44,405 nucleotides of DNA, taken from contig CANAZK010000007.1 in assembly GCA_947366105.1 (NCBI GenBank), positions 1-44,405 on the forward strand, given 5' to 3'. This DNA comes from an uncultured Lachnospiraceae bacterium (GTDB lineage: Bacteria > Bacillota > Clostridia > Lachnospirales > Lachnospiraceae). Every line of letters begins with the position of its first letter. Positions within the stretch are counted from its first letter, which is position 1. Shown piece after piece: positions 41,443 to 44,405 of this stretch. The notes under the pieces are model-generated. The model saw only the letters and a list, made by a program, of their open reading frames with translations, did no database searches and had not been told where the DNA came from. The position numbers were made by a program, and so were the translations under genes.

Positions 41443-41472
41443 ACATTGCCCGGCATCTGTAAATAGCCGGCA

Positions 41473-44172
41473 TTATTTTGACATATCTGAATCCGATACA
41501 TGTGAAAAGGATATAGAAACATCATTTTTTTTCATAAACAGCAGACCAAACGAACCCGGACCACAATTACTTGCAATGCTTGAAGACGCTTTCTGCACAT
41601 AAATCCTCTCAAAAGGACAATACCGCTGTACAAGGTTTTGGATATACCGAATCTTTTTCTCCTCCATCCCGGCATAAGTAATAAACAGAATGCTCCTGTC
41701 AATGTTTCTGGCATCCCGGAATATCCTCTGAATATAACTTCTTGCAGCATGTGAAAAACTACCCACTTCCATACCGCCAACTACCATCTTACTCTTACGC
41801 AGTACAATAACCGGATGCAGCAGCAACGCATCGCAAAGAACCTGGATTCTTTTAGATATATGTCCCGCCTGGCACATCATATGGGTACTGTCAATAATAA
41901 AAGCAGAGGAAATACTGCGTCTTAGTTTCTTCACTGCTTTTACAATTTCTGCCTTTGCAATGTTATTTTCCGCCATAGTGGCAGCGCACAGCACCACAAG
42001 TCCCATACTGCTGGACAAGTGTCCGGAATCAATTACCGTGACATTTTCAAAGGATTTCGCCGCTTCCACAGCATTGTCGTATCCCTTACTGACATGCTTT
42101 GCCATAGTAATGTGCAGCACATTCTGCGCCTCAGTCAGCTTCTGCGCAAAGAACCTTTCATAATCCTCCACATCCGGAGGCTGAGAAAATCCTTCTTTCC
42201 CTTCTGCCATATGTGTCAGAAGTTCATCCGCTTTAAGTTCCAGTTCATCTAAGAATCGTCCCTGTTCCGTAGAGACATAATAAGGACATACAGAAATACC
42301 GAACTCTTCTCTCAAAGATTTCGGAAGGTCGCACACACTGTCTGTGGTAATAATAAGCGGATGCAGCTGCGCCTGTTCAAATATCAAAACATCTTTCCCA
42401 ATCTCCGACTGATCGACCTCTTCGCTCAATTTCACCAATTCCTTCGGAAGGATGCTCAATACCGCCGCCTCAAGCAGCGCGCCGCTGACCGGCTTTGCCA
42501 AATAACCGCCGAATCCTTCTCTCCGATAAAGCTCCTGATTATCGCTTCCTGCATTGGCAGTCAACGCAATCACCGGTACATCCCTGCACAAACCGCTAGG
42601 CTGTACACGCAGTTCGTGAAGACATTGTATTCCGTCCATCTCCGGCATCAGGTGATCCATCAGGATACAATCATAATGCCGGTTCCGCGTAAATTCCAAA
42701 CACTCGGCGCCGCTTAAAACCGTATCGATCTGAATCTTTGTTGCCGCAAGCAGCTTGCGTACCACCATCAGATTCATCTCGTTATCATCTACTACAAGTA
42801 TGTGTGCATCCGGAGCTTCAAAACTCTGTCTGTACCGTTCCCCTTCACGAACTTTCGTACGGGAACTTAATGTAAACGTACCCAGTTCTTTATCGTCGAT
42901 AATGTCCTGCTCCAACATGATAATAAACGTAGAGCCTTTTGTATAAACGCTGTTGACGCTGATTTCGCCGCCCATCAGACTCACCAGCTGGTGAACAATG
43001 CTTAGTCCCAGACCGGTCCCCTCAATATGGCGGTTTTTTTCTTCATCCACCCGCTTAAACGCGCTGAAAATATAGGGTATATTTTCCTTCTTAACTCCCT
43101 GTCCGGTATCCTCCACCGAATACCAAACCCGTACCCTGTTAAGCCCCAGCCGTTCGCAGCGGACGGAAAGAGTGACGGAACCGTGGCTCGTGTATTTTAC
43201 GGCATTGTTTAACAGATTAATCAAAACCTGTTTTATACGAACCTCGTCTCCGCAAAGCATACTTGGAATAGAGGAATCCACATGCAGCTTAAATTCCAAC
43301 CCTTTTTCTCTTGCTTTTATCCAAATCATATTGACTATTTCTGAAAAAAGCTCCCCGGTCTCATACGAAACATTAACAATTTCCATTTTCCCGGATTTAA
43401 TCTTGGACAAGTCTAAAATATCATTAATGAGGGCAAGCAGCATCTTGCTGGCGCCCTGAATATTCCTTGCGTTCTCGGCAACATCTTCAGGAATCTCACC
43501 CCGCAGGATAATCTCATTTAATCCGATAATCGTGTTAATCGGCGTACGGATCTCATGGCTCATGCTTGAGAAGAAATGATTCTCAGCCTGATTCAGTTCT
43601 TCAATTTCTTTCTTCTGCCTTTTGGAAATCTCATTCTCTTCCTCATAGAGCCTATCCAGCAATAAAAGCAGCACGCTGATAAGCCCTCCAACCAAAATGA
43701 CGGATACGGCAGACTCAAAAAATGCATGCCTCTGCGCATTCGGCATAATATATTCCGGGAAATAAAAGTTTATATAATAACAGAGCAGCGTCTCCGCCAC
43801 ACATAGCAGGAAAAGTACAACCTTCCGTCTCCCCGTCAAGGTAATAGTGATATAGGCAAAATAAATCACAAGCCATTCGGGCACCCCACTGTAAAAACCG
43901 CCCGCAGAAAAAAAGCTTATCGGGATCAGTACGAGAATCAACACCGCAATAATAGTGGCTCCCGTGTTCACGCGCCCCTTTTGAATACTGACCTTAACCA
44001 CCACCGCCATAAAAATAAGACTTGCCGCCAAGATAAGAATATTGGCGATGCTTCTGCCCATTGGCAGCACGCATACCGCCGCAAGCATACAAATGCCTGT
44101 CGCCACGCGAAACATACGTTCCCGCAATTTAATTTTATGATCAAAGATGGTTTCAAACCATTTTTTTACCAC
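41473..44172 (-). CDS. Hybrid sensor histidine kinase (multi-TM, HisKA, HATPase_c, REC) with C-terminal DegV domain
   Basis: FFSSMSHEIRTPINTIIG H-box, GTGLGLSIVHQLVSLMGG, REC ILVVDDNEMN...CILMDHLMPEMDG, then LHPLIITTDSVCDLP...FSQPPDVEDYERFF...VIDSGHLSSSMGLV...IIDSTHMMCQAGHISKRI...NCGPGSFGLLF. Confidence 0.9.
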   Translation of the reverse strand: MVKKWFETIFDHKIKLRERMFRVATGICMLAAVCVLPMGRSIANILILAASLIFMAVVVKVSIQKGRVNTGATIIAVLILVLIPISFFSAGGFYSGVPEWLVIYFAYITITLTGRRKVVLFLLCVAETLLCYYINFYFPEYIMPNAQRHAFFESAVSVILVGGLISVLLLLLDRLYEEENEISKRQKKEIEELNQAENHFFSSMSHEIRTPINTIIGLNEIILRGEIPEDVAENARNIQGASKMLLALINDILDLSKIKSGKMEIVNVSYETGELFSEIVNMIWIKAREKGLEFKLHVDSSIPSMLCGDEVRIKQVLINLLNNAVKYTSHGSVTLSVRCERLGLNRVRVWYSVEDTGQGVKKENIPYIFSAFKRVDEEKNRHIEGTGLGLSIVHQLVSLMGGEISVNSVYTKGSTFIIMLEQDIIDDKELGTFTLSSRTKVREGERYRQSFEAPDAHILVVDDNEMNLMVVRKLLAATKIQIDTVLSGAECLEFTRNRHYDCILMDHLMPEMDGIQCLHELRVQPSGLCRDVPVIALTANAGSDNQELYRREGFGGYLAKPVSGALLEAAVLSILPKELVKLSEEVDQSEIGKDVLIFEQAQLHPLIITTDSVCDLPKSLREEFGISVCPYYVSTEQGRFLDELELKADELLTHMAEGKEGFSQPPDVEDYERFFAQKLTEAQNVLHITMAKHVSKGYDNAVEAAKSFENVTVIDSGHLSSSMGLVVLCAATMAENNIAKAEIVKAVKKLRRSISSAFIIDSTHMMCQAGHISKRIQVLCDALLLHPVIVLRKSKMVVGGMEVGSFSHAARSYIQRIFRDARNIDRSILFITYAGMEEKKIRYIQNLVQRYCPFERIYVQKASSSIASNCGPGSFGLLFMKKNDVSISFSHVSDSDMSK

Positions 44173-44245
44173 GCAGTGTCTCCTCCTCTCAAAACGTGGA
44201 CTCTCTCAGAAAGAGCAGTGGGAATAACCCCCGCTGATTTGCTCC

Positions 44246-44405
44246 TTATAATTTTTCAATGCTTTCGCAGACTTCATCATATAAAGCCAACAGCATAGAA
44301 TGATTTGTCCGGATATATTCCACATCCTCTTTCTTCCCTGCATATTCCAAAGCTTTCGCATGCTCTGACAGCTTTTCTGCGCCAATTGTCAACGACGTAC
44401 TTTTT
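44246..44405 (-). CDS. C-terminal end of an HPt-domain protein (truncated by window edge)
   Basis: Reading the minus strand from the window edge: STSLTIGAEKLSEHAKALEYAGKKEDVEYIRTNHSMLLALYDEVCESIEKL-stop; matches the region C-terminal to the HPt phospho-His. Confidence 0.7.
   Translation of the reverse strand, partial: KSTSLTIGAEKLSEHAKALEYAGKKEDVEYIRTNHSMLLALYDEVCESIEKL

Overview
The window is a Lachnospiraceae-like (Firmicutes) chromosomal segment, judged from gene content and order rather than a search. Most genes are on the minus strand. From left to right I see: (1) a housekeeping block, rseP-dxr-cdsA-uppS-frr-pyrH; (2) a TPP-riboswitch-controlled ThiXYZ-type uptake operon with a MTH1187/YkoF-like thiamine-binding protein; (3) a proline iminopeptidase; (4) a ribose-type ABC operon with a ROK kinase, a COG2159-type amidohydrolase and an M24-fold protein that has lost metal ligands, read divergently from a LacI regulator with a recognisable promoter and operators; (5) M18 aminopeptidase, an MCP with a CZB-like motif in its predicted extracytoplasmic loop, a zinc-ribbon/tandem BamE-like protein, efp, a YqeG-like HAD phosphatase, a PfkB kinase, an amidase and guaB; (6) groESL with CIRCE, codY, topA, dprA and comM; (7) a TcaA/YvbJ-like protein, a YARHG protein and a 1303-aa LPVTG surface protein; (8) an 899-aa hybrid histidine kinase whose C-terminus is a whole DegV (fatty-acid-binding) domain, preceded by a truncated ORF that reads as the C-terminal half of an HPt domain. 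The strongest candidate for an undescribed system is item 8, a possible lipid-linked split phosphorelay. Next are the uncharacterised ABC/ROK/amidohydrolase/pseudo-M24 operon and several dispersed hairpin repeats. No rRNA, tRNA, CRISPR array, transposase or prophage was recognised.
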